This document shows, in pieces, positions 25,697-36,167 of a stretch of 64,000 bases of DNA. The stretch is taken from positions 1 through 64,000 of the forward strand of contig CAYPFN010000004.1 of assembly GCA_964410325.1 (NCBI GenBank), given 5' to 3'. The position numbers and the translations under genes were made by a program. The notes under the pieces were generated by a model. It was not told where the DNA came from and ran no database searches. It saw only the letters and a program-made list of their open reading frames with translations. Positions within the stretch are counted from its first letter, which is position 1. Every line of letters starts with the position of its first letter. Source of the stretch: CAAFZY01 sp964410325. GTDB taxonomy: Bacteria; Pseudomonadota; Alphaproteobacteria; RF32; CAG-239.

Positions 25697-28600
25697 ATGA
25701 ATAATCCTAAATTTGTACATTTGCGAGTTCATACCGCTTATTCTCTTTCAGAAGGAGCTATTAAAGTTCCGGTATTAATTCATAGACTTTGTGAAAATAA
25801 TGTTCCGGCGGTTGCGATAACCGACACGGGAAATATGTTCGGTGCTAAAGCGTTTTCAAAATATGCTTCTGATGAAGGAATCAAACCGATTTTAGGCTGT
25901 CAGTTTTATATTCGTAATTCTGATGCCGATAATTTACTGCTTACCAAAGGAAAAGAAGTTGCAAGAGATAAATTGGTTTTGCTGGTCATGAATGCGACTG
26001 GTTATGAAAATATTGTGAAATTAATGAAGCGCTTCTATCTTGATAATACAGCCAATGGTGATGAACCGCAATTAAAATATAGCGATTTGGAAGAACTTAA
26101 TGGAGGATTGATTGCTCTGACAGCCGGCGTTGAGGGGCCTATCGGACGGCTGTTGTTGGAAAACAGAAATGAAGAAGCAGAAGAGTTATTGCAAAAGCTT
26201 TTGCAAATATTTGGCCACGATAACAGATTATATATGGAAATTTCTCGAATAGGGTTATCTTCTGAAAAGCAAACGGAGCAACTATTTATCGATTTGGCTT
26301 ATAAATATAATGTGCCGCTGGTGGCAACCAATGAAGTTTTCTTCTTTGACGCTGATATGTATGAAGCCCATGATGCTTTAATTTGTATTGCCGCTGGCGA
26401 ATATTTGGCTGATGAAAATCGAAAAAGATATTCACCAAATAATAGATTTAAAACTCAAGATGAAATGGTTGAGTTATTTAAGGATTTACCAGAAGCAGTT
26501 ATGAACACCGTTCAAATTGCAGAGAGATGTAATTTTTTATCGGAAAGTGTTAAACCTTTATTGCCCATTTTTGAGTGTCCAGATGGAAAAACTCAAGATG
26601 ATTATATTACGGAAGAATCCTATAGAGGCTTAGCCGAACGGATGGAAAAACATGTTTATTTTGACGGTATGACGGCAGAACAAAAAAAGGAACTTGATAA
26701 AAAATATTATGATCGTCTGGAATATGAACTGAGCGTTATCAAAAGAATGGGATTTCCAGGATATTTTCTTATTGTTTCGGATTTTATCCGCTGGTCGAAA
26801 AACCATGGTGTACCAGTTGGTCCGGGACGTGGTTCAGGCGCTGGTTCTATAGTGGCATGGTCTTTGAAAATTACCGAACTTGACCCTATAAAGTTTGATT
26901 TATTATTTGAGCGCTTTTTGAATCCAGATCGTGTTAACATGCCTGATTTTGATGTAGACTTTTGTCAGGAAAACAGATTTAAAACGATTGAATATGTGCA
27001 AAATAAATATGGTTTTGACCATGTGGCGCAGATTATTACTTATGGTAAATTACAGTCTAAGCAAGTTATTCGCGATGTGGCACGGGTGTTGCAGATGCCT
27101 TATTCACAGGCTGATAGAATTTCTAAAATGATACCAAATCCAGTACAGGGAAAGAATGTTTCTTTACAAGAGGCTTTGGATACGGTGCCAGAATTGGAGG
27201 AAATGAGGCAAAAGGATCCGCAGATTAATAAATTGTTTGATATTGCGATGAAATTGGAAGGGCTTTATAGGCATTCGGGAGTACATGCTGCCGGCGTAGT
27301 TATAGGCGATAGACCGCTTGATCAGCTTGTTCCTCTTTATAAAGATCCGAAAGCTGATATGCCAGTAACGCAGTATGATATGAAATATGTTGAAGAAACA
27401 GGGCTTATTAAATTTGATTTTTTAGGGTTGAAAACATTGACCGTTATTAAAAAAGCGGTTGATTGGATTAAAAAAGTGCATGGCATTGATTTAGATATTA
27501 ATGCTGTTCCTTTAGATGATAAACCGACATATGAAATAATGCAGCGCGGTGATACAGCTGCAGTTTTTCAGTTTGAATCTTCTGGTATGAAAGATGTTCA
27601 TAAACAAATTAAACCGGATCGTTTTGAAGATTTAATAGCTATCGTTTCTCTTTATCGTCCGGGACCTATGGATAATATTCCGATGTATATAAAGCGCAAG
27701 CACGGTGAAGAAAAAATAACATATCTGCACCCAAGTCTGGCGCCTATTTTAGATGAAACCTACGGAATTATGGTTTATCAGGAACAGGTTATGAATATTG
27801 CACGGACTTTGGGCGGATATACGATGGGGGAAGCTGATAAATTGCGCAAAGTCATGGGTAAAAAGCAAAGGGAAGAAATCCCCAAACATCGTGAAAAATT
27901 TATTAAAGGCGCCAAAACCAACGGTATTAGCGAAGATATTGCTGAAAGCATTTTTGATCAGATGGAAAAATTTGCCTCTTATGGTTTTAATAAGTCACAT
28001 GCAGCAGCTTATTCCTTGATTTCATATCAAACAGCATACTTGAAAGCACATTATCCGGTTGAATTTATGTGTGCGGTGATGGATTTGGATATGACCAATA
28101 CTGATAAATTGGCATTTTTTACTTCCGAGTGCAAGACTTCGGGAATTGAAATAATTAAGCCAGATATTAATAAATCCGATGCAGATTTTAAGGTAGAAAA
28201 CGGAAAAATACGCTATGCTCTAGGGGCAATTAAAGGTGTTGGCGAGACTTATATGCGAGGAATTGTTGAGGAACGGAAAAAGAACGGATTATTTAAAGAT
28301 ATGTCGGATTTTTGCCATCGGGTGGATTTCAAATATGTTAACCGCAAGCAGCTTGAAAATATTATTAAAGCCGGTGTATTTGACAGTCTTGAAAATAATC
28401 GCGCCAAGTTGTTTGAAAATATTGATACAATTATGCGTAATATTTATGCCGCTACAGAAGTTAAAACCAGCGAACAAAAATCTTTGTTTGGGGCAGAAGA
28501 ACTTTCTGCCGTAATTAAGTTTAAGGAATTTCCGGAATGGCCTTATTTGGAAAGACTTCGTTATGAGGCGGAGGCTATAGGTTTTTATTTATCGGCGCAT

Positions 28601-29176
28601 CCTTTAAATATTTATGCTGAAAGCATGAAAAAACTTGGTGTTAAAAATTGTGTGGAGATGTTGCAAAACATTAAAGCTGGAGATAGTATTAAAGCAAATA
28701 TGGCGGCTTGTGTTGAAAGTTTTCAAAAACGTTTAAGCAAGTCAGGAAATAAATATGCTTTTGTTGGTTTGTCTGATACAACAGGGTCTTTTGAGGCATT
28801 GCTTTTTTCTGAAGGTATTGTTAAATATGAAGAAGTTTTAAATTCTGGCGTTCCGGTTTTGGTTAAATTGACGATAGATAAACAGAACGAAGAGGGAAAT
28901 CCGCGTATTATGATTAATTCAGTTAAAACTTTGGACGAAGCTATTGCTGAACAGGCGAGGGGATTGATTATTAATGTTACAAATATAGATGCGGTTATGG
29001 CTGTTAGGGATATTCTAAAACAAGATCGGCAGGGGGCAAATAAAATATATATTGTACCGGAAACAACTGATTGGGATATACGAATTGAACTTAGTGGCGG
29101 ATATGCTTTTTATGATGTTAATATGATTGGAAAACTACGGGCAATTTCAGGGGTTTCAAGCGTAAAGGAGATTTAA
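25697..29176 (+). CDS. dnaE: DNA polymerase III alpha subunit
   Basis: The replicative polymerase, DnaE1 type, 1159 residues. The N-terminal PHP domain begins FVHLRVHTAYSLSEGAIK. The palm has GPGRGSGAGSIVAW near 378 and the catalytic PDFDVDF near 416-422. YRPGPMDNIP, the YQEQVM segment and the fingers follow; an HhH motif, an OB fold near 990-1080 and a short C-terminal tau-binding region complete it. It is two bases from a small membrane-protein gene. Location 4 kb from the proposed origin favours high dosage during replication. Confidence 0.97.
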   Translation: MNNPKFVHLRVHTAYSLSEGAIKVPVLIHRLCENNVPAVAITDTGNMFGAKAFSKYASDEGIKPILGCQFYIRNSDADNLLLTKGKEVARDKLVLLVMNATGYENIVKLMKRFYLDNTANGDEPQLKYSDLEELNGGLIALTAGVEGPIGRLLLENRNEEAEELLQKLLQIFGHDNRLYMEISRIGLSSEKQTEQLFIDLAYKYNVPLVATNEVFFFDADMYEAHDALICIAAGEYLADENRKRYSPNNRFKTQDEMVELFKDLPEAVMNTVQIAERCNFLSESVKPLLPIFECPDGKTQDDYITEESYRGLAERMEKHVYFDGMTAEQKKELDKKYYDRLEYELSVIKRMGFPGYFLIVSDFIRWSKNHGVPVGPGRGSGAGSIVAWSLKITELDPIKFDLLFERFLNPDRVNMPDFDVDFCQENRFKTIEYVQNKYGFDHVAQIITYGKLQSKQVIRDVARVLQMPYSQADRISKMIPNPVQGKNVSLQEALDTVPELEEMRQKDPQINKLFDIAMKLEGLYRHSGVHAAGVVIGDRPLDQLVPLYKDPKADMPVTQYDMKYVEETGLIKFDFLGLKTLTVIKKAVDWIKKVHGIDLDINAVPLDDKPTYEIMQRGDTAAVFQFESSGMKDVHKQIKPDRFEDLIAIVSLYRPGPMDNIPMYIKRKHGEEKITYLHPSLAPILDETYGIMVYQEQVMNIARTLGGYTMGEADKLRKVMGKKQREEIPKHREKFIKGAKTNGISEDIAESIFDQMEKFASYGFNKSHAAAYSLISYQTAYLKAHYPVEFMCAVMDLDMTNTDKLAFFTSECKTSGIEIIKPDINKSDADFKVENGKIRYALGAIKGVGETYMRGIVEERKKNGLFKDMSDFCHRVDFKYVNRKQLENIIKAGVFDSLENNRAKLFENIDTIMRNIYAATEVKTSEQKSLFGAEELSAVIKFKEFPEWPYLERLRYEAEAIGFYLSAHPLNIYAESMKKLGVKNCVEMLQNIKAGDSIKANMAACVESFQKRLSKSGNKYAFVGLSDTTGSFEALLFSEGIVKYEEVLNSGVPVLVKLTIDKQNEEGNPRIMINSVKTLDEAIAEQARGLIINVTNIDAVMAVRDILKQDRQGANKIYIVPETTDWDIRIELSGGYAFYDVNMIGKLRAISGVSSVKEI

Positions 29177-29177
29177 G

Positions 29178-29990
29178 ATGCCGAAGCAAAAAGAAGAGAA
29201 TAAATATTCTGTTTTGAAATCGGTTTTTTCCCCGTTTTTAAATATTGCGGATAATTTGGAACGTTTTTTATTGAGCGGTATTTTATTTGCTTTAGGATTA
29301 ACGCTTTTATCTTATATATTTAATCAGACTTATTTGTGTGTTATCAATGTTGAAGCCGCCAAATTTCTGTCTTGCGGGGGGTATCAACATTTATACGGCG
29401 TGTATATTTTTCTGAAAGTATTGATTTGCTCTTTGTTTATAACTGTATGGTGTTATTTAAGTACGCATGATGAACTTGAAAAAAATATTTATAGGTATTT
29501 TTTAAAAAATTGGAAAAAGTTTTTTCATGATTTATGTTTTTTTATTTGTTTTGTTTTTCTTAATATACTACCGGTTATTTCCGGCGTGTTGCTGCTGTTT
29601 AGGGTACCAAATCCAAATTGGCAAATTGAACTTTTATATTTTACGTTTGTGGGACTTGGTTTTATAGTTCCTTTTATTGTGATACGTTTTTATACAAATT
29701 TTGCCGAAGCTTTATCCGGTGAAGATTGGCGCAACTTTTCTATGGTTTGGCATCAGACATCCGGGAAAGGATTTAAAATTATTCTTTCGACAGGTTTGTT
29801 TTTTCTGATAGAAATGATTTTACTTCTAAGCGTTAATTCCAGTTTTCGTGCGCCGAGCAATATGCCACCGTTGTTTTATAATTTTATTGCGGAATTTATT
29901 TTTAATCTGATGACGTTATTGATGATTGCTTTGATTGTTAATTTTATGCAAGAGCAGAAAGCACAAATTGTTGAAAACAGCAGAGTATAA
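29178..29990 (+). CDS. hypothetical inner-membrane protein (270 aa)
   Basis: A protein with about six predicted membrane segments, roughly at residues 30-50, 80-100, 115-145, 150-175, 200-220 and 235-262. The N-terminal 25 residues are charged and cytoplasmic. Aromatic residues are abundant and no conserved motif is recognised. It starts two bases after dnaE, so it is cotranscribed and probably translationally coupled, but its relation to replication is unknown. A terminator follows immediately. Confidence 0.7.
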   Translation: MPKQKEENKYSVLKSVFSPFLNIADNLERFLLSGILFALGLTLLSYIFNQTYLCVINVEAAKFLSCGGYQHLYGVYIFLKVLICSLFITVWCYLSTHDELEKNIYRYFLKNWKKFFHDLCFFICFVFLNILPVISGVLLLFRVPNPNWQIELLYFTFVGLGFIVPFIVIRFYTNFAEALSGEDWRNFSMVWHQTSGKGFKIILSTGLFFLIEMILLLSVNSSFRAPSNMPPLFYNFIAEFIFNLMTLLMIALIVNFMQEQKAQIVENSRV

Positions 29991-30018
29991 AAAATCCCGG
30001 AATTATCCAGGATTTTTA
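29988..30018. terminator. bidirectional terminator
   Basis: A short stem (AAAATCC with GGATTTT, 12-base loop) between the convergent membrane-protein gene and trpS, with A- and T-runs on the two flanks. Confidence 0.65.
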
Positions 30019-30038
30019 AAGGATTTAGCCTTTTAAAT

Positions 30039-31055
30039 TTAGCGGCTGAAAACAGCATCTTTTAAACGCTTGAGAGTGTTCGCCGCTACTGGCCGGGCCT
30101 TAGAGGCTCCTTCAGCCAACAGTTCTTCCACTTCATTAAAGTGTGCCATGTAATAGTTATATGTTTCGCGCTTATCTTTAATTTCTGCTAAAACGACATC
30201 AAGCAACATATTTTTTATATGGCCGTAACCTAATTTTCCATGTTTTAAACCTTCCGCCATTTCAGCTGTTTGTTCTGGTGTAGCGATAGCTTTATAGATT
30301 TCATAAACTAAAATTTCGTTAGGATTTTTTGGTTCCTCCATCGGTCGCGAATCGGTTTTGATGGAAAAGATGGCTTTTTTAATAACGTTATCGTCAGCAA
30401 ACAAAGGAATAACATTGCCATATGATTTACTCATTTTACGCCCGTCAATTCCAGGGATGACGGCAACATTGTCATCAAAATAATATTCCGGCAGGCAAAG
30501 CAAAGGTTTGTTATAATGAGCGTTAATGGCGCCGGCAATGTCTCGCGCGATTTCAACATGTTGAACTTGGTCTTTACCGACTGGTACAATATTGGTGTTA
30601 TAAGCCAGAATATCAGCCGCCATGAGAGTTGGATAGGTATAAAGTCCCATGTTTATTCCATCATCGTCAGGTTTCCCGATTTCACGATTTTTATCAACTG
30701 CCGCTTTATAAGCATGAGCCTTGTTCATAAAACCTTTTGGCGTGTAGGCGCATAAAATTGTCGTAATTTCAGGTATCTCCGGAATATCAGATTGCCGATA
30801 AAAAACCGATTTTTTCGGATCTAAACCAACAGCCAGATAAACACAGGCAATTTCTTTTATTTTTTGGTTTAAAACTGTAGCATCTTTTTCTGCATTAATG
30901 GCATGATAATCGGCAATGAACATATAATGACTGCCGCCGGCTTTCAGAGTATTGTTTCCAAGCATAATTGCTGGTTTAACGGCTCCGAGATAATTCCCGA
31001 GGTGCGGTGTTCCGGTTGGTTTGAGGCCGGTTAGAATAACCTTGTTTTCAAACAT
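30039..31055 (-). CDS. trpS: tryptophanyl-tRNA synthetase
   Basis: A class I synthetase charging tRNA-Trp. The HIGH motif is TPHLGN near residues 17-22 after the TGLKPTG segment, and KMSKS is exact in GRKMSKSYGN near residue 200. The frame extends to 31073, but the ATG at 31055 (MFENKVILTG) is preceded by AAGAGA and matches family starts, giving 338 residues. It is divergent from serS, with an 97-base gap. Confidence 0.96.
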   Translation of the reverse strand: MFENKVILTGLKPTGTPHLGNYLGAVKPAIMLGNNTLKAGGSHYMFIADYHAINAEKDATVLNQKIKEIACVYLAVGLDPKKSVFYRQSDIPEIPEITTILCAYTPKGFMNKAHAYKAAVDKNREIGKPDDDGINMGLYTYPTLMAADILAYNTNIVPVGKDQVQHVEIARDIAGAINAHYNKPLLCLPEYYFDDNVAVIPGIDGRKMSKSYGNVIPLFADDNVIKKAIFSIKTDSRPMEEPKNPNEILVYEIYKAIATPEQTAEMAEGLKHGKLGYGHIKNMLLDVVLAEIKDKRETYNYYMAHFNEVEELLAEGASKARPVAANTLKRLKDAVFSR

Positions 31056-31152
31056 TTTATTTCTCTTTTGCAAATTTTGTATTGTATTTATTTGTAAAAT
31101 TGATAATCTACTTCCCGGTTTAAATCAATAAAATTTTAATAGGACGCCAAAA

Positions 31153-32439
31153 ATGTTGGATATTAAGTTTATCATTGAAAACATTGATATAATTAAAGAA
31201 GGACTTCAAAAAAAAGGATATTCTAAAGAAGACTTAGATATTGATGCTTTAATTGAGCTTCATAAAGATATTACCAAGCTCAAAACATCATCACAGGTTT
31301 TGGCGGAAGAAAAAAATCGGCTGAGTGCCTCTATAAAATCAGTAAGCGCTGAAGAACGGCCGGCAATTATTGCAAAAAGCAAGGCATTGGGGGAAGAGCT
31401 TAAAGCAGAATTGGACAAGCTTAATGCTGAACAGGAAAAATTTAATCTGTTGGAGCTTAAAATGCCGAATATGCCTTCGCCGGAAAGTCCGGTTGGCCAA
31501 GATGACAGCGGAAATATTATTCGTCGAAAAGTTGGTGAAATTCCGCATTTTGATTTTGAACCGCGTGATCATGTGGAATTGATGACATTAAACGATTGGT
31601 CAGAAATGGAACGTATTGCTAAGGTTTCTGGTTCAAGGACATATGCTATTAAAAATGATTTAGCGAAGTTAGAACTGGCAATGCATATGATGGTGTTGGA
31701 TAAGCTGCGCGCTAATGGTTTTACGATTATTACCGTTCCATCCATTTCTAAAGAAAGACCGTTATATGGGCAGGGGTATTTACCGTTTTCCAAAGATGAA
31801 ATTTATTATATGCCGGAAGACGATATTTATCTGTCAGGAACGGCTGAATTAATCTTAAATTCATTGCGCGCTGATGAAATTTTACAAGAAAACGAGTTGC
31901 CTATTTTGTACGCTGGATTTTCGCCGTGTTTTCGTCGAGAAGCTGGTGCTGCCGGAAAAGATACGCGAGGGCTTGTACGTGTGCATCAGTTTATGAAAAC
32001 GGAACAATTTGTCATTTGTAAAAATGATATTGCCGAAAGTGAGAAATGGCACCAAAAGCTTTTGGTTATTTCTGAGGAGGTTTTACATGATTTGGAATTA
32101 CCGTATCAGGTTTTGGAAGTTTGCACTGGCGATATGGGGGCTCCGAAATACAGACAGTACGATTTAGAAGCGTGGGTTCCGAGCCAAAACTGTTATCGAG
32201 AAACACACTCTTGTTCTAATATTACGGATTGGCAGGCTCGGAGGACAAATTTGCGTTATCGGGACAATGCCGAGGGACGAGTTAGGTTTGTCCATACTTT
32301 AAATAATACGGGCATTGCAACACCGCGAGCGTTGGTGCCGTTTATCGAAAATCATCAAAACGCCGATGGTTCGGTTAATATTCCGGAAAAATTACAGCCA
32401 TATATGGGTGGTAAAAAAGTTATCGGGAAAAACTTTTAG
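31153..32439 (+). CDS. serS: seryl-tRNA synthetase
   Basis: A class II synthetase of 428 residues. The N-terminal coiled-coil arm that contacts the long variable arm of tRNA-Ser covers about residues 30-105. The catalytic core carries motif 2 (FSPCFRREAGAAGKDTRGLVRVHQF) and motif 3 (GIATPRALVPFIENHQ). Two serine tRNA genes, with anticodons GGA and CGA, occur in this window. A HAD hydrolase gene follows after 87 bases. Confidence 0.97.
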   Translation: MLDIKFIIENIDIIKEGLQKKGYSKEDLDIDALIELHKDITKLKTSSQVLAEEKNRLSASIKSVSAEERPAIIAKSKALGEELKAELDKLNAEQEKFNLLELKMPNMPSPESPVGQDDSGNIIRRKVGEIPHFDFEPRDHVELMTLNDWSEMERIAKVSGSRTYAIKNDLAKLELAMHMMVLDKLRANGFTIITVPSISKERPLYGQGYLPFSKDEIYYMPEDDIYLSGTAELILNSLRADEILQENELPILYAGFSPCFRREAGAAGKDTRGLVRVHQFMKTEQFVICKNDIAESEKWHQKLLVISEEVLHDLELPYQVLEVCTGDMGAPKYRQYDLEAWVPSQNCYRETHSCSNITDWQARRTNLRYRDNAEGRVRFVHTLNNTGIATPRALVPFIENHQNADGSVNIPEKLQPYMGGKKVIGKNF

Positions 32440-32526
32440 ATTATAAAACTATCATTCCGGTATTGCTGAATCGGCAAGATAATTGATTTAAATAAAATCT
32501 TGTTGTTTTAAAATATGAGAGAAAAG

Positions 32527-33210
32527 ATGCCGGACGCAAATTTGAATATAACTGGATTGAAAACAGCGGTTTTTGATTGGGACAATACTTTGGCTGAAAG
32601 CCGAAGCACGCTTGTTTATGCCATTAATCAGGTTTTGTCGCAATATGGCTTGGAAGAATGGGATATAGTGAAAAAGAAAAGAGATAATAATCTCTCGTTT
32701 AGAGATAATTTTCTCCGTATTTTTGGCGATAAAGCAGAAGAAGCTTATGATCGGTATACGAAAATTTACTTGCAAAATGTTAGCCAGATAATTACGGCGT
32801 TTCCAAAAACGCACGAGGTTTTGGCGTTTTTTAAGCAAAACGGAATTTCTGTTATGATTATGACTAATAAAGACAGAGTTTTGTTTGATTATGAACTTCC
32901 TTTATTATTTAATCCTGATATTTTTGACAATATTGTCTGTGGTCATGAAGCGGAAGAGGATAAGCCTTATGCGGGACATTTGATATGGACGGTAAAAGGT
33001 GTTTTGAATTCGGAACAAATCAGTCCGACAAGTGTATGGGTTATTGGCGATAGTCCGCAGGACAGCGCATGCGCACGCGCTGCTGGCGCTAGGCCTATAC
33101 GTATAGGGAAACCAATATGGGGAAATGAAAACGAACAAGAAACAGGAATTTGTTTTTTTGATTCATTTGTGGATTTTTATCAGAGTTTGCTTTTATCGAA
33201 TCCAAAATAG
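32527..33210 (+). CDS. HAD-superfamily phosphatase (phosphoglycolate-phosphatase-like)
   Basis: A HAD hydrolase with nucleophile motif FDWDNTLAES close to the N-terminus, motif II in MIMTNK, a lysine in EEDKPYAGH, and the acidic VIGDSPQDSACARAAG motif. An alpha-helical cap fills residues 30-95. The frame opens at 32515, but the ATG at 32527 has GAGAGA at good spacing. In relatives this type acts on phosphoglycolate or small sugar phosphates; the substrate here is not known. It follows serS in the same direction. Confidence 0.85.
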   Translation: MPDANLNITGLKTAVFDWDNTLAESRSTLVYAINQVLSQYGLEEWDIVKKKRDNNLSFRDNFLRIFGDKAEEAYDRYTKIYLQNVSQIITAFPKTHEVLAFFKQNGISVMIMTNKDRVLFDYELPLLFNPDIFDNIVCGHEAEEDKPYAGHLIWTVKGVLNSEQISPTSVWVIGDSPQDSACARAAGARPIRIGKPIWGNENEQETGICFFDSFVDFYQSLLLSNPK

Positions 33211-33250
33211 GTTACATTAAAACAAAGATAATTGTTTGAATGTAGCAAAT

Positions 33251-34429
33251 ATGGCTTTAAATAACCCTAAAGAATTGTATTTAAAAATTTTTAAAAGAGT
33301 AACAATCATTGTTTTACTTTTAGTGATTATGGTTGCTAATATTCATGAATTTAAGCGTCTGGTTTCAACGAATCCTGAAAAAATAACGGAATATCAGTCG
33401 CCAAGAGATATTTATGCAGAAATTAGAAATCCAGTTATATTGATTACATATTATACGGTTTCAGATAAAATGCCGAAAATCGCCATTTTGCCGGAACAAC
33501 ATTTTGATAATGTGATACAGAGCTTGGGTAAAAATTTTAAAAAAGGACAGATACAGAAGATTTTTATAGGGATGCTAGCTGGTGTAGCAAAAGAGAAGGT
33601 TGATTTTTTTAATAAAGAAGATTTATTTGATGGCGTGCCTTTCAAAATTTTTACAGATCAAGATATTTTACAATCAAAGCAAAAAGATTTTGTCTCTCTG
33701 CTTGAAACTGATAGAAATTTTCTAATTTTAATCGGAAATTTAAAAGATGATAAGTTTGCCGAAATGTTAAAAATGGTGGAAACAACGGCGGTTAATTTGA
33801 ATTTACGGCCGGTGGCCAAAGATTTATTAGCCATCCAGAAAGTTTTTTTAGAGAAAAAGAGCCAAGGTTTAGATACTTTGAATTTGGAACAACAGTATGC
33901 TAATTTAGAGACGTTTATTAAAGATCAGCAAGAATCATTACAGAAGTTGATAAAACAAGCCTTAGATAATGATTTAGATAATGTTGGGGAAATTAAAAAG
34001 AACAGGCATTTTGATGATAAGGCCGCTGTTTATGTTTTAGCTGTTTCCGAAGAAGAAAATTTATTTCGGGAATATGGAGAGGTGAGTTTTGAAAAATCTG
34101 TTGCTAAGGGGATTTCTTTTTATGTTGCGGAAGCAAAAAAAGACTTTCCGGAATCTGATATAAAGATTTTTCTGTTAACAGAAAGCGAACGGAAAAATTA
34201 TGCCGATGAAAAAGAATTCGAAGCGGCTTTGCAAAGAGGATACGGCATTGTTTTGACAGTTGGGAATAGAAGAGGTATTTTATTGCCCTGTTTTTGGGAA
34301 ACATACCCGAATAAGAAAGAATTTATTAAACAATTAAAAATAAAATCGGGAATAAGTCCAGATTATTGGTCAGAAGAAATAAATATTTATTATTTTAAAG
34401 CCGCGGAGATACCATATCATGAAAATTGA
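33251..34429 (+). CDS. membrane-anchored AMMECR1-like protein
   Basis: About 392 residues. A single N-terminal span (VTIIVLLLVIMVANI) anchors an extracytoplasmic or cytoplasmic body. The region 60-240 is mixed alpha/beta with a coiled segment near 205-240. The last 130 residues resemble the AMMECR1 fold: a GISFYVAEAKKDFPESD segment, then GIVLTVGNRRGILLPC, then the closing SGISPDYWSEEINIYYF pattern. The hallmark RGCIG motif of AMMECR1 is not seen, so this is a divergent member or an analogue. The frame can start at a TTG at 33236. It overlaps the next peptidase gene by 11 bases. Confidence 0.6.
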   Translation: MALNNPKELYLKIFKRVTIIVLLLVIMVANIHEFKRLVSTNPEKITEYQSPRDIYAEIRNPVILITYYTVSDKMPKIAILPEQHFDNVIQSLGKNFKKGQIQKIFIGMLAGVAKEKVDFFNKEDLFDGVPFKIFTDQDILQSKQKDFVSLLETDRNFLILIGNLKDDKFAEMLKMVETTAVNLNLRPVAKDLLAIQKVFLEKKSQGLDTLNLEQQYANLETFIKDQQESLQKLIKQALDNDLDNVGEIKKNRHFDDKAAVYVLAVSEEENLFREYGEVSFEKSVAKGISFYVAEAKKDFPESDIKIFLLTESERKNYADEKEFEAALQRGYGIVLTVGNRRGILLPCFWETYPNKKEFIKQLKIKSGISPDYWSEEINIYYFKAAEIPYHEN

Positions 34430-36137
34430 CGGATATGAATTAAACTTTAGTGAAGAACAGCTTGATTTTATATTAAGTAAAAAAACACGCACAGTTGAAT
34501 TGATATCTAAAGATTTTGAAGGTTATCAAAATCTGCCGGCAGGGGATAAAAAAGCAATTGAGCATTTGATTAATGCCGCAAACATGATTAATGATGTTGC
34601 TTTAGAACAAGACCATCCGTTAAATTTACGCTTAAAGAAAGGGCTGGAAAGCGCTTTCTTAAAGAGTTCTTGGGCAGGAAAAGCTTTAGAGCTTTTTAAT
34701 AGTTTGAACGGTGTTATAGGGTTTAATGGCATAGACAGAGAGCCTATACGAATTTTTAAAGAAGTCAGTTTGTTGCCAGGGAGAAATTTTTATCCAGAAG
34801 ATTTATCTGTTGAAGAATTTCATCGTATTCTTATTACGATGGGAAACAGAGGAGAAATTGATAAAATTCGAAAAATTTTATCAGCTCGAACAATGGTTCG
34901 CCGCCAAGGCGATAGCTTAAAAGCGATAGATTATACCGAGTATTTTTCAGAGGCTTTTTCCGATATTGCCAATGAGTTGGAAGCGGCCGCATATTATTGT
35001 ACGGAACAGGAGTTTAAAGATTATCTTGGCTGGCAGGTTCAGGCGCTGTTGCAAAATAATCCAGATATGGATATGCTGGCGGATAAACATTGGGCAAAAT
35101 TGCAAAATACTAATTTAGAATTTACGATTTCCAGAGAAAATTATGAAGATGAAATAAGCGGGACGGTTTATAATAATCCAGAACTTATTAAGATTCTTGA
35201 AGAAAATAATATTCATGTGGTAGCCAAAGACACATTCGGCTGCCGGGTTGGTATTGTCAACAAACCAGCAACAGAAGATATTCTATTATCGAAAAAAATG
35301 CTACCGATCCTTGCCAAATGGATGCCTTATAATGAACAGTATACACAAGATAACGTTGATGAAGAAAATTTGCGGCAAAGCATGGTTGATGTTGATTTAA
35401 TTGCCTTAACCGGCGATTATGCCATGTGCCGTGGCGGAATTACAGCGGCGCAGAATTTGCCGAATAACGATAAAATTTCTGTGCAAACTGGTGGTGGACG
35501 GCGCAATGTTTATCATCGGCAGGTGCGCTTTAGCACAGATGAAGAAAGAGATAAAAAGCTTTTGGATAAGTTGGTGGATCCCGCTTTGCATACATATGTT
35601 GATAAGTCAAAAGTGATTGTTTTTGTGGTAGGACATGAAAATGGCCATTCTCTTGGTCCGGGAAGTGTTTATCAGAATTCTTTAGGCATGTATAAGCATA
35701 TAATTGAAGAGCATAAGGCAAACGTTGTTTCCATTGCTTCAATTACAGAAGCGGCAAAGCAAGGAGCAAATTTTGATAGGGAAACATTGCGCAAGATTTA
35801 TACGTCTTGGATTGTCGGAAATTTATTTTTGCGGGCCAAACCTCTTTTATCACAAGCGCACAGGGTGGCTGATTTGATAGAATTTAATTATTTATTGGAA
35901 AGTAAAGCCATTTGGTTTGATGATATGAAAAAAATTCATATTGATTTTGATATTATCAATATGACAATGTATAAATTGTTAGAGGAAACTATACGAGTAC
36001 AGCTTTCAAAATCTGTAGAAACAGCCAGTGAATTTATCAATCGTTGGGCAATATGGGGAGAATGGTCACGGTATATCGCTGAAATACAACAATCGTTAGG
36101 CGTTAAACCTTATATAAAAATTATAACTAAATTTTAA
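34419..36137 (+). CDS. M49-like (dipeptidyl-peptidase III-type) zinc peptidase
   Basis: A 572-residue soluble protein. It has HENGH at residues 406-410 in the context FVVGHENGHSLGPGS, and EEHKAN at 430-435. M49 peptidases carry HExxGH and an EECRAE/D motif whose second Glu binds zinc; here the first motif is the shorter HExxH form and the second is EEHKAN, so a zinc site from H406, H410 and E431 is plausible. Length fits bacterial M49 proteins. The start overlaps the AMMECR1-like gene by 11 bases, indicating coupled translation. No signal peptide is seen. Substrate unknown. Confidence 0.75.
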   Translation: MKIDGYELNFSEEQLDFILSKKTRTVELISKDFEGYQNLPAGDKKAIEHLINAANMINDVALEQDHPLNLRLKKGLESAFLKSSWAGKALELFNSLNGVIGFNGIDREPIRIFKEVSLLPGRNFYPEDLSVEEFHRILITMGNRGEIDKIRKILSARTMVRRQGDSLKAIDYTEYFSEAFSDIANELEAAAYYCTEQEFKDYLGWQVQALLQNNPDMDMLADKHWAKLQNTNLEFTISRENYEDEISGTVYNNPELIKILEENNIHVVAKDTFGCRVGIVNKPATEDILLSKKMLPILAKWMPYNEQYTQDNVDEENLRQSMVDVDLIALTGDYAMCRGGITAAQNLPNNDKISVQTGGGRRNVYHRQVRFSTDEERDKKLLDKLVDPALHTYVDKSKVIVFVVGHENGHSLGPGSVYQNSLGMYKHIIEEHKANVVSIASITEAAKQGANFDRETLRKIYTSWIVGNLFLRAKPLLSQAHRVADLIEFNYLLESKAIWFDDMKKIHIDFDIINMTMYKLLEETIRVQLSKSVETASEFINRWAIWGEWSRYIAEIQQSLGVKPYIKIITKF

Positions 36138-36167
36138 AATTAATAGTGTATTTATAAGAAAAGGGGA